NCBI GenBank assembly: GCA_903873705.1
Contig: CAIQPK010000059.1
Coordinates: forward strand, 114,157-178,156
DNA length: 64,000 bases
Direction: 5' to 3'
Origin: an uncultured Acidobacteriota bacterium
Lineage (GTDB): Bacteria; Acidobacteriota; Terriglobia; Terriglobales; Acidobacteriaceae
Shown one piece after another: positions 8,257 through 16,035 of the stretch. The translations under genes were made by a program, and so were the position numbers. The notes beneath the pieces were generated by a model. The model was not told the origin of the DNA and did not search any database. It saw only the letters and a list, made by a program, of their open reading frames with translations. Within the stretch, counting starts at the first letter, position 1, and each line of letters begins with the position of its first letter.

Positions 8257-8290
8257 AGCCGGACAGCTAACAAGCTGTCCGGCTTTCTCG
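8257..8290 (+). terminator. Rho-independent terminator after the PEP-CTERM gene
   Basis: Perfect 11-bp stem: AGCCGGACAGC at 8257-8267 pairs with GCTGTCCGGCT at 8274-8284, with a 6-nt loop followed by TTTCTC. It separates the PEP-CTERM gene from pncA. Confidence 0.85.
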
Positions 8291-8324
8291 CGTTTGGGGC
8301 ACGGTGTGCGGTAAAACTGGTGGT

Positions 8325-8957
8325 ATGACGCTTACCGATAACGATGCCCTGCTGATCATCGACCTGCAAAATGACTTCTGCCCGGGTGGTCGGCTGGCTG
8401 TGGCGGGTGGAGATGAGATTGTTCCGCTGGTGAATACGCTGGCGGGCCGATTCCAGCACGTGCTGCTTACCCAGGACTGGCACCCGGAGCAGCATATTTC
8501 GTTTGCCAGCTCGCATGCCGGGGCTGCACCGTTCCAAACGATAGCCGCACCGTATGGGGGGCAGGCCCTGTGGCCCGACCATTGCGTGCAGGGGAGCGAG
8601 GGTGCGGCCCTGCACGCTGCCCTGAATGCACCGCAGACCGAGTTAGTGCTGCGTAAAGGCTTCCGGCAAGAGATTGACAGCTACTCCGCGTTCCTCGAAA
8701 ACGACCACCAGACGCACACGGGACTGGCCGGCTACCTGCGGGAGCGTGGGCTGACGCGGCTCTTCCTGGTGGGGCTGGCCTACGATTTCTGCGTTCGGTT
8801 TTCCGCAATCGACGGTAAAGAGTTGGGCTTCGAGACCCTGGTGATCGAGGATGCCACACGCGCGGTGGGGCTACCGGGGTCGGTGGATGCAACGCATGCG
8901 GCGTTGGCGAGCGCAGGTGTGCCACGCATCGCGTCCCGCATGATTCTGACGCCATGA
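8325..8957 (+). CDS. pncA: Nicotinamidase / pyrazinamidase
   Basis: Isochorismatase-fold amidase of 210 aa. It hydrolyses nicotinamide to nicotinate in NAD salvage. The catalytic triad is readable: Asp13 in LLIIDLQNDF, the Lys of LVLRKGF, and the nucleophilic Cys of GLAYDFCVRFSA. The metal-binding TQDWHPEQHISF and the LWPDHCVQG segment are typical of PncA. The start at ATG 8325 puts the IDLQNDF motif at the usual distance. The stop overlaps the next gene's ATG by 4 bp (ATGA). Confidence 0.93.
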   Translation: MTLTDNDALLIIDLQNDFCPGGRLAVAGGDEIVPLVNTLAGRFQHVLLTQDWHPEQHISFASSHAGAAPFQTIAAPYGGQALWPDHCVQGSEGAALHAALNAPQTELVLRKGFRQEIDSYSAFLENDHQTHTGLAGYLRERGLTRLFLVGLAYDFCVRFSAIDGKELGFETLVIEDATRAVGLPGSVDATHAALASAGVPRIASRMILTP

Positions 8958-9313
8958 CCGTGCCAACGCAATGGGAGCGCGCAGACTGGCCCGAGGCCAT
9001 GGCGACGGTCACAGAGTGCCGTTACGATGTGGGAGCGTTGCGCTCGATGGCGTTTGGTCTGCCGACCTCGCGGCGCTTTGTGATCACGTTCAACTACTGG
9101 GCGGACGGCGAGCTGCGCGACGGTGAGTACCGCTCCGCCAAAGCCATTCCGCAGGGAACGCTGTTTCCGATTCGCTATGACCCAGCGGCGCCTGAACAGC
9201 ACGATCAACACGTCGCGGCGTTCCCTGCCCGAGGAATCCTGGTAGGAATTGGGCTGCTCGGCTCGGTTGTCCTGATGCTCCTGTGGCTGGCCCTATCGCG
9301 AAGGGCGCTATAA
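8954..9313 (+). CDS. Hypothetical protein, DUF3592-like, with C-terminal membrane helix
   Basis: Protein of 119 aa translationally coupled to pncA (ATGA overlap). The N-terminal ~85 residues look like the soluble DUF3592-type fold (WPEAMATVTECRYD, a F..Y-containing strand, then PIRYDPAAPEQH). One hydrophobic helix (residues ~94-114) ends the protein. The family suggestion rests on the P-x-RYDPxxP pattern only. Its stop overlaps the stop of the convergent HD-domain gene. Function unknown. Confidence 0.65.
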   Translation: MTVPTQWERADWPEAMATVTECRYDVGALRSMAFGLPTSRRFVITFNYWADGELRDGEYRSAKAIPQGTLFPIRYDPAAPEQHDQHVAAFPARGILVGIGLLGSVVLMLLWLALSRRAL

Positions 9314-9901
9314 CCCCAGCTCCGCTGCGTGGTGCTGCATGGCGCTGAGGCAGTTGGCGATGTGGTCCTCTACTGGCAGACCGAGCAGTTCGGCGCCCAG
9401 CGTCATGTCCTCGCGCTTGACGGCACGCGCGAAGGCTTTGTCCTTCATCTTTTTCCTCACGCCGGCGGCCTCTACGTCCGCAATCGCCCTGGACGGCTTG
9501 ACCAGGGCGCAGGCGGTAAGGAAGCCGGCCAGTTCATCGCAGGCGAAGAGAGCGCGGTCGAGGTGGGACTCGGGTTTCACGCCGGAGTAGTCAGCATGGG
9601 CGAGGATGGCATGCAGCATCTCTTCGGGCCAGCCGCGCTCGCGCAGATAAGCGACGCCGACGAAGGGATGCTCGGCGGGCGTGGGGTGGCGCTCGTAGTC
9701 GAAGTCATGCAGCAGTCCGGCGCAACGATACAGCGCGACGAACCGCGCCGCTTCTTCGCCCGTGAGACCGAGGCGCTGCGCTTCCCGAGCACCGTAGCTC
9801 TCGGTGCAGCAGGCGACGGCGAGCCCGTGCTTGATGAGCGATTCACTGGCGGTCCATTCGCGTAAAAGCGCTTCTGCCACTGCGGGGTTCAGGTCATGCA
9901 T
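9308..9901 (-). CDS. HD-domain metal-dependent phosphohydrolase
   Basis: Protein of 197 aa. The metal-binding HD doublet is in CAGLLHDFDYERHP near residue 65, followed by a further histidine in HAILAHADYSG and an Asp in FACDELAGF, as in HD superfamily hydrolases. An upstream His (LIKHGLAVA) could be the first ligand. Members hydrolyse nucleotides or related phosphates; no substrate can be assigned here. It is convergent with the DUF3592-like gene and divergent from the XRE regulator. Confidence 0.82.
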   Translation of the reverse strand: MHDLNPAVAEALLREWTASESLIKHGLAVACCTESYGAREAQRLGLTGEEAARFVALYRCAGLLHDFDYERHPTPAEHPFVGVAYLRERGWPEEMLHAILAHADYSGVKPESHLDRALFACDELAGFLTACALVKPSRAIADVEAAGVRKKMKDKAFARAVKREDMTLGAELLGLPVEDHIANCLSAMQHHAAELGL

Positions 9902-10116
9902 ACGTGGTTACCTCTTTACTCGGAAAACAGGATTGCTCTCTACTTTATTGCGAGAGGGGTTAACTCTTCTGGTTCTTATCTATTTTCTTACCTGAATCTT
10001 TGGCAATACTCTTGACTCATTCGACACCCAGTGTCACTCTAGGCACATCGGTTCACTTCTTATCGGACGTGAATTGTGCGGTGTCCTTGCTCTGGCTACC
10101 GCCCGCAACACACAAT

Positions 10117-10692
10117 ATGGCAACCATGATGGCGCCCCTCGGCGCAACGGTACCACAGCCCCAGGCTATGGCCGCAGTTGAGCGCGAGGTCCTTCGTTGC
10201 GAAGGCTGCAAGCTGGTGCAATTCCGCACCGCCACAGAGACGTGCCGCCGCTGCAAGAAGTCGTTGCTGCCGGAGCTCCCCAAACCTCAAGCTGCGATTG
10301 CTCTGGTTCCTGAACCTGTGGCGAAGGCCGAGTCAGGCGATATCCAGGTGGCGACGGCGGTTCGCGATCTGCGCCATGTGCGCAATCTTTCGCAGCGGCA
10401 GCTGGCCGGCCGGATGGGCGTGCCACGCACCTACATTTCCAAGATTGAGAATGGCAAGGCCATGCCAACGCTCTCGTCGCTGGACCGCCTGGCGCGGGCG
10501 TTGCAGGTGGACATCTCTGCCCTGCTGCGCGATGCTCCGCGGCGTCATCAGGACGAGACGGCCGTGCTGACGACCGACCCGTTTCTCGCAGAGATTGCCA
10601 AGTATGCTGAAAACCTGACCTCGACGCAGAAGTCGATCTTCCTCAACCATGTTCGCGAGCTCGCACAGAGCCACGCACGGCGCTCAGCGTAA
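10117..10692 (+). CDS. XRE-family transcriptional regulator with N-terminal zinc ribbon
   Basis: About 191 aa from ATG 10117; the frame is open from 10000, but the upstream part is not protein-like. A four-cysteine module (RCEGCKLVQF followed by CRRCKKSLLP) suggests a zinc ribbon near residues 28-50. An HTH_3 domain follows at about residues 75-130 (LSQRQLAGRMGVPRTYISKI and the following helices). The C-terminal ~50 residues are helical and end in an Arg-rich tail. It probably binds DNA and may sense metal or redox state through the cysteines, which is inference. It is monocistronic, and its target is unknown. Confidence 0.8.
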   Translation: MATMMAPLGATVPQPQAMAAVEREVLRCEGCKLVQFRTATETCRRCKKSLLPELPKPQAAIALVPEPVAKAESGDIQVATAVRDLRHVRNLSQRQLAGRMGVPRTYISKIENGKAMPTLSSLDRLARALQVDISALLRDAPRRHQDETAVLTTDPFLAEIAKYAENLTSTQKSIFLNHVRELAQSHARRSA

Positions 10693-10764
10693 GCGCCACT
10701 GTACTGCGCGATCTTCGGCGCCGCTTCATCAAGGGGGAGCGGCGCCTCTCCGTTTCGCGCAGGT

Positions 10765-10944
10765 CTACTGATTTTGACTTGGCGGATTTCTGGATGCTGC
10801 CATCTTGTGGGTCATGACGGCGTAACCGATTCCCAGCAAGACGATGATGATGCCGAGTACCATCCTCAGGGCTCTGGTAAACGCCCGTTTTCCGGGCTTA
10901 CCGGGCTCGATGCTCGGGGTGGTAAGAGGGTGTGCGATGCCCAT
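10765..10944 (-). CDS. Small single-pass membrane protein, 59 aa
   Basis: A short ORF below usual length cut-offs. ATG at 10944 is preceded by GGAGGT with a 7-bp spacer. The product has a polar N-terminus rich in Pro/Gly, a basic stretch (GKRAFTRALR), one hydrophobic helix (VLGIIIVLLGIGYAV) and a polar tail ending in TAG. This design (ideal RBS, basic-then-hydrophobic layout) supports a real small inner-membrane protein. It is encoded opposite to its neighbours in an otherwise empty 370-bp gap. Function unknown. Confidence 0.65.
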   Translation of the reverse strand: MGIAHPLTTPSIEPGKPGKRAFTRALRMVLGIIIVLLGIGYAVMTHKMAASRNPPSQNQ

Positions 10945-11017
10945 TGATGAGACCTCCGGGGCGTCATGAGGGCGGAATGGCTCACGTCCTATCCATTATG
11001 AGATGCCAAAACCGCGC

Positions 11018-11031
11018 ATCATAGCTATGAT
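11018..11031. promoter_or_regulatory. 14-bp perfect palindrome upstream of uppS
   Basis: ATCATAGCTATGAT is a perfect palindrome, flanked by GCGC on both sides (11014-11017 and 11033-11036). It lies 31 bp upstream of the TTG start of uppS and about 75 bp upstream of the small divergent ORF. It could be an operator for either gene. No regulator is identified. Confidence 0.4.
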
Positions 11032-11061
11032 TGCGCCTCGACACGCGCTGCCTGTTTCCTG

Positions 11062-12048
11062 TTGCGCGTATTTGCGCTAACCTCATCAGAAGCGAGCCAA
11101 TCGTTGTTTGAGCCCACTCCATCCCGTGTTTACCAGCGCTCCGGACGCGCTCATGAGCTTTCCAGCGAAGAGCGTGCGATCTTTGCGTCGCTCGACCCCT
11201 CGCGGCTGCCGCAGCACGTGGCCGTCATTATGGACGGCAACGGCCGCTGGGCAGGCAAGCGCGCGCTGAAGCGCTTCCTGGGGCATCAGCAGGGTGCGGA
11301 GTCGGTGCAGTTCGTGGTGGAGACGGCCTCGCGGATCGACCTGCCGTGGCTGACGCTGTATGCGTTTTCGCTGGAGAACAATCTGCGGCGGCCGAAGTCC
11401 GAAGTCAGCTTCCTGATGAAGCTGCTCAAGAACTACCTGATGTCGAACGTGAAGCGGATGAACGATAACAACATCCGCATGGCCTACATTGGCCGCACCG
11501 CCGAACTGCCCGAAGAGGTGCAGGACTCGATGCGCTGGGCCGAAGAACAGACGGCCAAGAACACGGGAACGACGCTGACTCTGGCACTGAATTATGGGTC
11601 GCGGTCGGAGATTGTGGACTCGGCGCGCAGCCTGCTGCGCAATATGCTGGCCGAGGCCGATCAGCGCGGGATTTCGCTACAGGACATGCTCGCCGCCGAA
11701 GGCACCGAAGACGCACTGCGGGCGCGCATCGATGAGGACCAGATCTCGGCTAACCTCTACACAGCGCACATGCCGGACCCCGACCTGGTGATTCGCACCT
11801 CCGGCGAGCAGCGGATTTCCAACTTCCTGCTGTGGCAGATTGCGTATGCGGAAATCTTTGTGACTGACCGCCTGTGGCCGGACTTCCGCGGGCCGCATCT
11901 GCTGGAAGCCATCGCGGCTTACCAGCGGCGTGAGCGGCGATTTGGCGGCCTGACGGACTCGGGAACCGATGAGGTGCTCGATGTGCTGGAGCCGGCGGAC
12001 CAGGTGGCCGAGGAAATTTCCGGCCTGACGACCAAGGGCTCGCGCTAG
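11062..12048 (+). CDS. uppS: Isoprenyl transferase (undecaprenyl diphosphate synthase)
   Basis: cis-Prenyltransferase. It condenses IPP units to the C55 carrier lipid used by MraY and MurG, which are also encoded in this window. The catalytic motif HVAVIMDGNGRWAGKR is near residue 52, followed by FSLENNLRRP and the C-terminal RTSGEQRISNFLLWQ with the conserved pocket residues. At 328 aa from TTG 11062 it is longer than typical enzymes (about 250 aa), because of ~45 extra N-terminal residues and a Gly/Asp/Glu-rich tail. The true start may be internal. It heads the uppS-cdsA-dxr-rseP cluster. Confidence 0.92.
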   Translation: MRVFALTSSEASQSLFEPTPSRVYQRSGRAHELSSEERAIFASLDPSRLPQHVAVIMDGNGRWAGKRALKRFLGHQQGAESVQFVVETASRIDLPWLTLYAFSLENNLRRPKSEVSFLMKLLKNYLMSNVKRMNDNNIRMAYIGRTAELPEEVQDSMRWAEEQTAKNTGTTLTLALNYGSRSEIVDSARSLLRNMLAEADQRGISLQDMLAAEGTEDALRARIDEDQISANLYTAHMPDPDLVIRTSGEQRISNFLLWQIAYAEIFVTDRLWPDFRGPHLLEAIAAYQRRERRFGGLTDSGTDEVLDVLEPADQVAEEISGLTTKGSR

Positions 12049-12099
12049 GGTAACGGTTCGACCCGTGTTCGGGGTGGCGTGTATCCTCAATCCCAGCCG

Positions 12100-12945
12100 A
12101 TGAAACGCATTGTTACAGGGTTGGTTTTGATTGTTGGGGTTGTCGCCCTGGTGCTTTACGGCGACAGGTGGATGATCACGCTGCTCGCTGGCGTGGTGGC
12201 AGCGTTAGCAGCATACGAATACGTGCAGTTGGCCGGGGCCGGAGGAAGTCCTGTGCCGCTGTGGTGGATGGCAGCGGCGGTCATCCTGTTTTTTACGGTC
12301 GTGCATGAGCGACCGCAGGATACGATCACGGCCGTGTCGCTGGCGACGCTGATCCTGTTTACATGGAATGCGTTCACCACACCGCTGCCGCGGGTGCTCG
12401 GCGAGACCGCCGCGGGGTTGTTTGCGCTGCTGTACATTGCTTATCCGCTGACGCTGATTCCCCGCATGTGGGCCGAAGAAGATGGGCCGGCGCTGCTTCT
12501 GTTTCTGTTCCTGTGCGTATGGGCGGGGGATATTGCGGCGCTGTATGTGGGCAAAAAGTTTGGCCGGTACAAGCTGGCTCCGCGTCTCTCACCGAACAAG
12601 ACCTGGGAAGGCTCGATCGCGTCCCTGCTGGGCAGCGTCGTTTTTGGCATGGCGCTGGTGGGCGCGGGTGAGTACCTGTCGCGGTCGGGGTCTAGCTTTA
12701 CGAAGCTGCATACGTCGGAGCCGTGGTGGCAGTCGCTCGCGCTGGCGGTGGTGCTGAATATTGCGGCGCAACTAGGCGATCTGCTGGAGAGCGCACTGAA
12801 GCGTGGCGTGAATGTGAAGGATTCGGGGAAGCTGCTGCCGGGGCATGGCGGGATACTCGACCGCATCGATGCGCTGCTGCTGGCGGCGCCGGTGCTGTGG
12901 TTTGCACTGGCGTTGAAGGAGTATTACTCGATGGGGAACTTTTAG
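12100..12945 (+). CDS. cdsA: Phosphatidate cytidylyltransferase
   Basis: Polytopic membrane enzyme of 281 aa. It makes CDP-diacylglycerol from phosphatidate and CTP. Seven to eight hydrophobic helices are visible. The C-terminal signature includes LSPNKTWEGSIASLLGS and the metal-binding VKDSGKLLPGHGGILDRID, the CDS family hallmark. ATG 12100 (MKRIVTG) is chosen because it matches the family N-terminus; a GTG at 12079 is an alternative. It lies 50 bp after uppS. Confidence 0.93.
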   Translation: MKRIVTGLVLIVGVVALVLYGDRWMITLLAGVVAALAAYEYVQLAGAGGSPVPLWWMAAAVILFFTVVHERPQDTITAVSLATLILFTWNAFTTPLPRVLGETAAGLFALLYIAYPLTLIPRMWAEEDGPALLLFLFLCVWAGDIAALYVGKKFGRYKLAPRLSPNKTWEGSIASLLGSVVFGMALVGAGEYLSRSGSSFTKLHTSEPWWQSLALAVVLNIAAQLGDLLESALKRGVNVKDSGKLLPGHGGILDRIDALLLAAPVLWFALALKEYYSMGNF

Positions 12946-12954
12946 CGAGGCGCG

Positions 12955-13389
12955 ATGTTGCTGGAGGATGAGGACGGCTACCCCTGGACGGCATCCATTC
13001 ATATCTTCTGGATGGTGTTGCTCGCTTTCCTTACAGGTGGTGCAATTGTGTTCTTGCTCGGCATATATTTGTCTCTCTGGATCCGCGGGAGAGGCAGATC
13101 ATGGCTGCCGACGTTCTGTTTCGCTTCATCAATCCTTCTAATAACGTGCTCGATTGCCATGCGCGGCTCAAGGGTCGGCGAGGACGCCTACTTTGTAGGG
13201 ACGTTACTGCTAATCGCTGGGTCTTTCTCGCTGAGACATGAAATCCAAAGGCACTTCCGAACCAGGGAAGGATGGACGCCATTCATCCACCCGTTTTGGA
13301 CGTTCGGTTTCTGCAGCGTGTACATCAACTACTGCTTGACTGCAGACCGCAGGCCTCGACCTGATACCCTCGTATCGCTGGGCCTGTAA
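12955..13389 (+). CDS. Hypothetical four-helix membrane protein
   Basis: Protein of 144 aa with an acidic N-terminus (LLEDEDGYPW) and four predicted membrane helices (residues ~14-40, 48-66, 76-92, 105-125). No catalytic motif is recognised. It begins 9 bp after cdsA and ends 29 bp before dxr, interrupting the common cdsA-dxr order. Its codon use looks less GC-rich than its neighbours, with more AT-ending codons, which may indicate later acquisition. It could be co-transcribed with the isoprenoid/lipid genes. Function unknown. Confidence 0.6.
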   Translation: MLLEDEDGYPWTASIHIFWMVLLAFLTGGAIVFLLGIYLSLWIRGRGRSWLPTFCFASSILLITCSIAMRGSRVGEDAYFVGTLLLIAGSFSLRHEIQRHFRTREGWTPFIHPFWTFGFCSVYINYCLTADRRPRPDTLVSLGL

Positions 13390-13418
13390 CAGCCTCCAAC
13401 TTCTGCGAAAATAGACAG

Positions 13419-14579
13419 GTGAAGAAGATTGCCCTGCTCGGCTCGACCGGTTCCATCGGTCAGAGCACCCTCAGCATCTGCGCGTCGTATCCTGACCGCT
13501 TTGTTCCCATTGCTTTTGCTGCCGGATCGAACCTCGACGTTGCGTTTGAGCAGACGTCGACGTGGCGGCCGCAGCTGGTTTCGCTGGCCACCGAAGAGCT
13601 CGCCGCGCAGCTGACAGCACGCCTGAAGGCGGCGGGGATCGGCGGTGTAGAGGTCATCTACGGCGCCGCAGGAACGGTGCGGGTGGCGACGCTGCCGGAA
13701 GTGGACTTCGTGGTGTCGGCTATCGTGGGCGTGGCCGGGCTGGAGGCGACGTACGCTGCCGTGCTCGCGGGCAAGACGATTGGCCTGGCGAACAAGGAGT
13801 GCCTCGTTGCTGCGGGTGACCTGATCCTTGCCGCAGCACGCGAGAAGGGCGTGGCACTGCTGCCCATCGACTCCGAACATAATGCGGTGCACCAGTGCCT
13901 GCGCGGCGGTGCGGCCAGCGAGGTGAAGCAGATCTGGCTGACGGCCTCCGGCGGGCCGTTTCGCAATACGCCACTGGAGGAGTTCGCCAACATCACACCG
14001 GCGCAGGCGCTCAAGCACCCGACGTGGGTGATGGGGCAGCGCATCACGATTGACTCCGCAACGATGCTCAACAAGGGGCTGGAGATCATCGAGGCCTGCC
14101 GGCTGTTCAACCTGCCTCCCGATAGGGTGAAGGTGACGGTGCATCCGCAGTCGACGATCCACTCGCTGGTGGAGTACGTGGACGGCTCCATCCTGGCGCA
14201 GATTTCGGTCACGGACATGCGCCTGCCCATTCTCTATGCGCTCGCGTATCCCGACCGCATCCCCAGCGATTTGACCTTCGATATGACCGCGCTGGCGCAT
14301 CTCGACTTTCAGCAGCCTGATTTTGCGCGCTTCCCCTGCCTGCGGCTGGCCTATGAGGCTGCCGCGGCGAGCCAGGCGCACTGCATCGCGCTGAACGCCT
14401 CCGACGAGGTGGCCGTGGCGGCGTTCCTGGCCGGGAAGATTCCCTTCAACGGCATCCCACGTACAATCGAAGGTGTGCTGGCGCTTACCAAGGCCCAGGC
14501 TCCCGCGTCCATAACGGAGGTTCTCTCCATTGACCGGGCAGCACGTGAGCTGGCGCAGGACATCGTCCAGCGCGCCTAG
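13419..14579 (+). CDS. dxr: 1-deoxy-D-xylulose 5-phosphate reductoisomerase
   Basis: MEP-pathway enzyme of 386 aa that converts DXP to MEP with NADPH. Motifs are the N-terminal nucleotide-binding LLGSTGSIGQSTL, LANKECLVAAG, the metal and substrate loop LPIDSEHNAVHQCLRGG, ASGGPF, and NKGLEIIEACRLF. The start is GTG at 13419. It supplies isoprenoid precursors for UppS and the polyprenyl synthase at 23462. The neighbouring rseP follows after 50 bp. Confidence 0.96.
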   Translation: MKKIALLGSTGSIGQSTLSICASYPDRFVPIAFAAGSNLDVAFEQTSTWRPQLVSLATEELAAQLTARLKAAGIGGVEVIYGAAGTVRVATLPEVDFVVSAIVGVAGLEATYAAVLAGKTIGLANKECLVAAGDLILAAAREKGVALLPIDSEHNAVHQCLRGGAASEVKQIWLTASGGPFRNTPLEEFANITPAQALKHPTWVMGQRITIDSATMLNKGLEIIEACRLFNLPPDRVKVTVHPQSTIHSLVEYVDGSILAQISVTDMRLPILYALAYPDRIPSDLTFDMTALAHLDFQQPDFARFPCLRLAYEAAAASQAHCIALNASDEVAVAAFLAGKIPFNGIPRTIEGVLALTKAQAPASITEVLSIDRAARELAQDIVQRA

Positions 14580-14629
14580 CCGCAATCTGCTTCACGGCAC
14601 ACGTTTTTCCGAGGTTCGAGCTTTACCGT

Positions 14630-15973
14630 ATGCACATCGTCCAGGTCATCGTTGAATTTGCTATCGTGCTCGGCATCATGGTGCTTATCCATGAGCTGGG
14701 CCATTTTGCCGTGGCCAAGTGGTGCGGTGTGCGTGTCGAAACATTTTCGATCGGCTTCGGTCCCCGGCTGTTTGGCTGGCGCTCCGGCGATACGGACTAT
14801 CGCCTCTCCCTGCTGCCGCTGGGCGGGTACGTGAAGATGGCGGGCGACGTTCCGGGTGAGGCGCCTTCGGGCGATCCGGGCGAGTTCAATGCGCATCCGC
14901 GCTGGCAGCGCATGCTGATCGCCTTTGCCGGACCGATTGCGAACTTCATTCTTTCGTTCTTCCTGCTGTTGGTGATGGGGCTTTTTCATCACGAGATGGA
15001 TGTGTACCTCGACGGGCCGGCGGTGGTCGATTACGTTCCCGCAGGTTCGCCTGCGGCAGTGGCGGGTATGACCGCCGGCGACGTGATCACGAAGTTCAAG
15101 GACGACGCCAACCCCACATGGATGCAGGTCTTGAATGATTGCGCTGTCGATGAGAATCGCACGGTGCCCATCAGCTTCAGCCACCAGGGTGCCACGCTTT
15201 CAGGGACGATTCCCTGCGCGTTCGATAAGAAGAGCATCACCGCCGCGGGCGTGTTGTTGCCGGCGGGATTGATTCCGCGTGAGCAGACCGGACCGGTGGA
15301 CGTATCCGATGTTGCCGCGGGGACACCGGCAGAACGCGCCGGACTGAAAGCGGGCGACAAGATTGTGCGCATGGACAGCTTCGAACCGCACAGCGCAGAC
15401 CCCGCAATGGTGACCTACCTGCGCGACCGCAATGGCGCGCCGGTGAACCTGACCGTACTTCGCGGCGGACAAACGATCACGCTGAACGTAACGCCGGAGA
15501 AGATGCCCACCGCAAAGGGCGACACGGCCTTCCGCTTGGGCTTCAGCAATCGGCCGGCGCCGACGAAGATCGACCGCCTGAGTTTCCCTGATGCGGTGAA
15601 GGCCTCGGTCAACGACAACCTCGCTGACTCGACGCTGATCATGCGGGTGCTCAAGGGCCTGTTTACGCGGCACGTCTCCGTGAAGGCGATGAGCGGCCCG
15701 GTGGGCATCGCGCAACAGATCGACATTGCCGCGCAATCCGGCTACTGGTCAGTGGTGCGGCTGATGAGCTCGATCTCGCTCAACCTCGGCATCTTCAACC
15801 TGCTGCCGATTCCGATCCTCGATGGCGGCATGATTCTGTTCCTGCTGATCGAAAGCCTGATGCGGCGGGACCTGAACCAGAAGATCAAGGAAGGCGTTTA
15901 CCAGGCGGCGTTCGTCTGCCTGATCCTGTTCTTCATGTTCGTGCTGTACAACGACATCACGCGAGCGCACTAG
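14630..15973 (+). CDS. rseP: RIP metalloprotease, site-2 protease
   Basis: M50 intramembrane zinc protease of 447 aa. The zinc motif HELGH is at residues 21-25 in the first helix, and the third ligand lies in the C-terminal NLLPIPILDGG motif. Two PDZ-type domains lie between (around residues 115-200 with GSPAAVAGMTAGDVI, and around 215-290 with GTPAERAGLKAGDKI). It cleaves membrane-bound substrates, classically an anti-sigma factor, in the envelope stress response. The start at ATG 14630 gives the normal short N-terminus before HELGH. A strong terminator follows. Confidence 0.95.
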   Translation: MHIVQVIVEFAIVLGIMVLIHELGHFAVAKWCGVRVETFSIGFGPRLFGWRSGDTDYRLSLLPLGGYVKMAGDVPGEAPSGDPGEFNAHPRWQRMLIAFAGPIANFILSFFLLLVMGLFHHEMDVYLDGPAVVDYVPAGSPAAVAGMTAGDVITKFKDDANPTWMQVLNDCAVDENRTVPISFSHQGATLSGTIPCAFDKKSITAAGVLLPAGLIPREQTGPVDVSDVAAGTPAERAGLKAGDKIVRMDSFEPHSADPAMVTYLRDRNGAPVNLTVLRGGQTITLNVTPEKMPTAKGDTAFRLGFSNRPAPTKIDRLSFPDAVKASVNDNLADSTLIMRVLKGLFTRHVSVKAMSGPVGIAQQIDIAAQSGYWSVVRLMSSISLNLGIFNLLPIPILDGGMILFLLIESLMRRDLNQKIKEGVYQAAFVCLILFFMFVLYNDITRAH

Positions 15974-15985
15974 CACCTACACAGC

Positions 15986-16020
15986 AACGCCACGTCCGCG
16001 ATGCGGGCGTGGCGTTTGCT
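15986..16020 (+). terminator. Terminator after rseP
   Basis: A 14-bp stem: AACGCCACG plus CCGC at 15986-15999 pairs with GCGG plus CGTGGCGTT at 16003-16016 around a 3-nt loop, then TGCTTTT. It ends the uppS-rseP run and faces the convergent DHH gene. Confidence 0.8.
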
Positions 16021-16035
16021 TTTGGCGCGGGTCCC

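Noticed and set aside
13329..14585. Minus-strand open frame opposite dxr
   Set aside because: Arg/His/Gln-rich antisense translation; dxr shows full family motifs on the plus strand.
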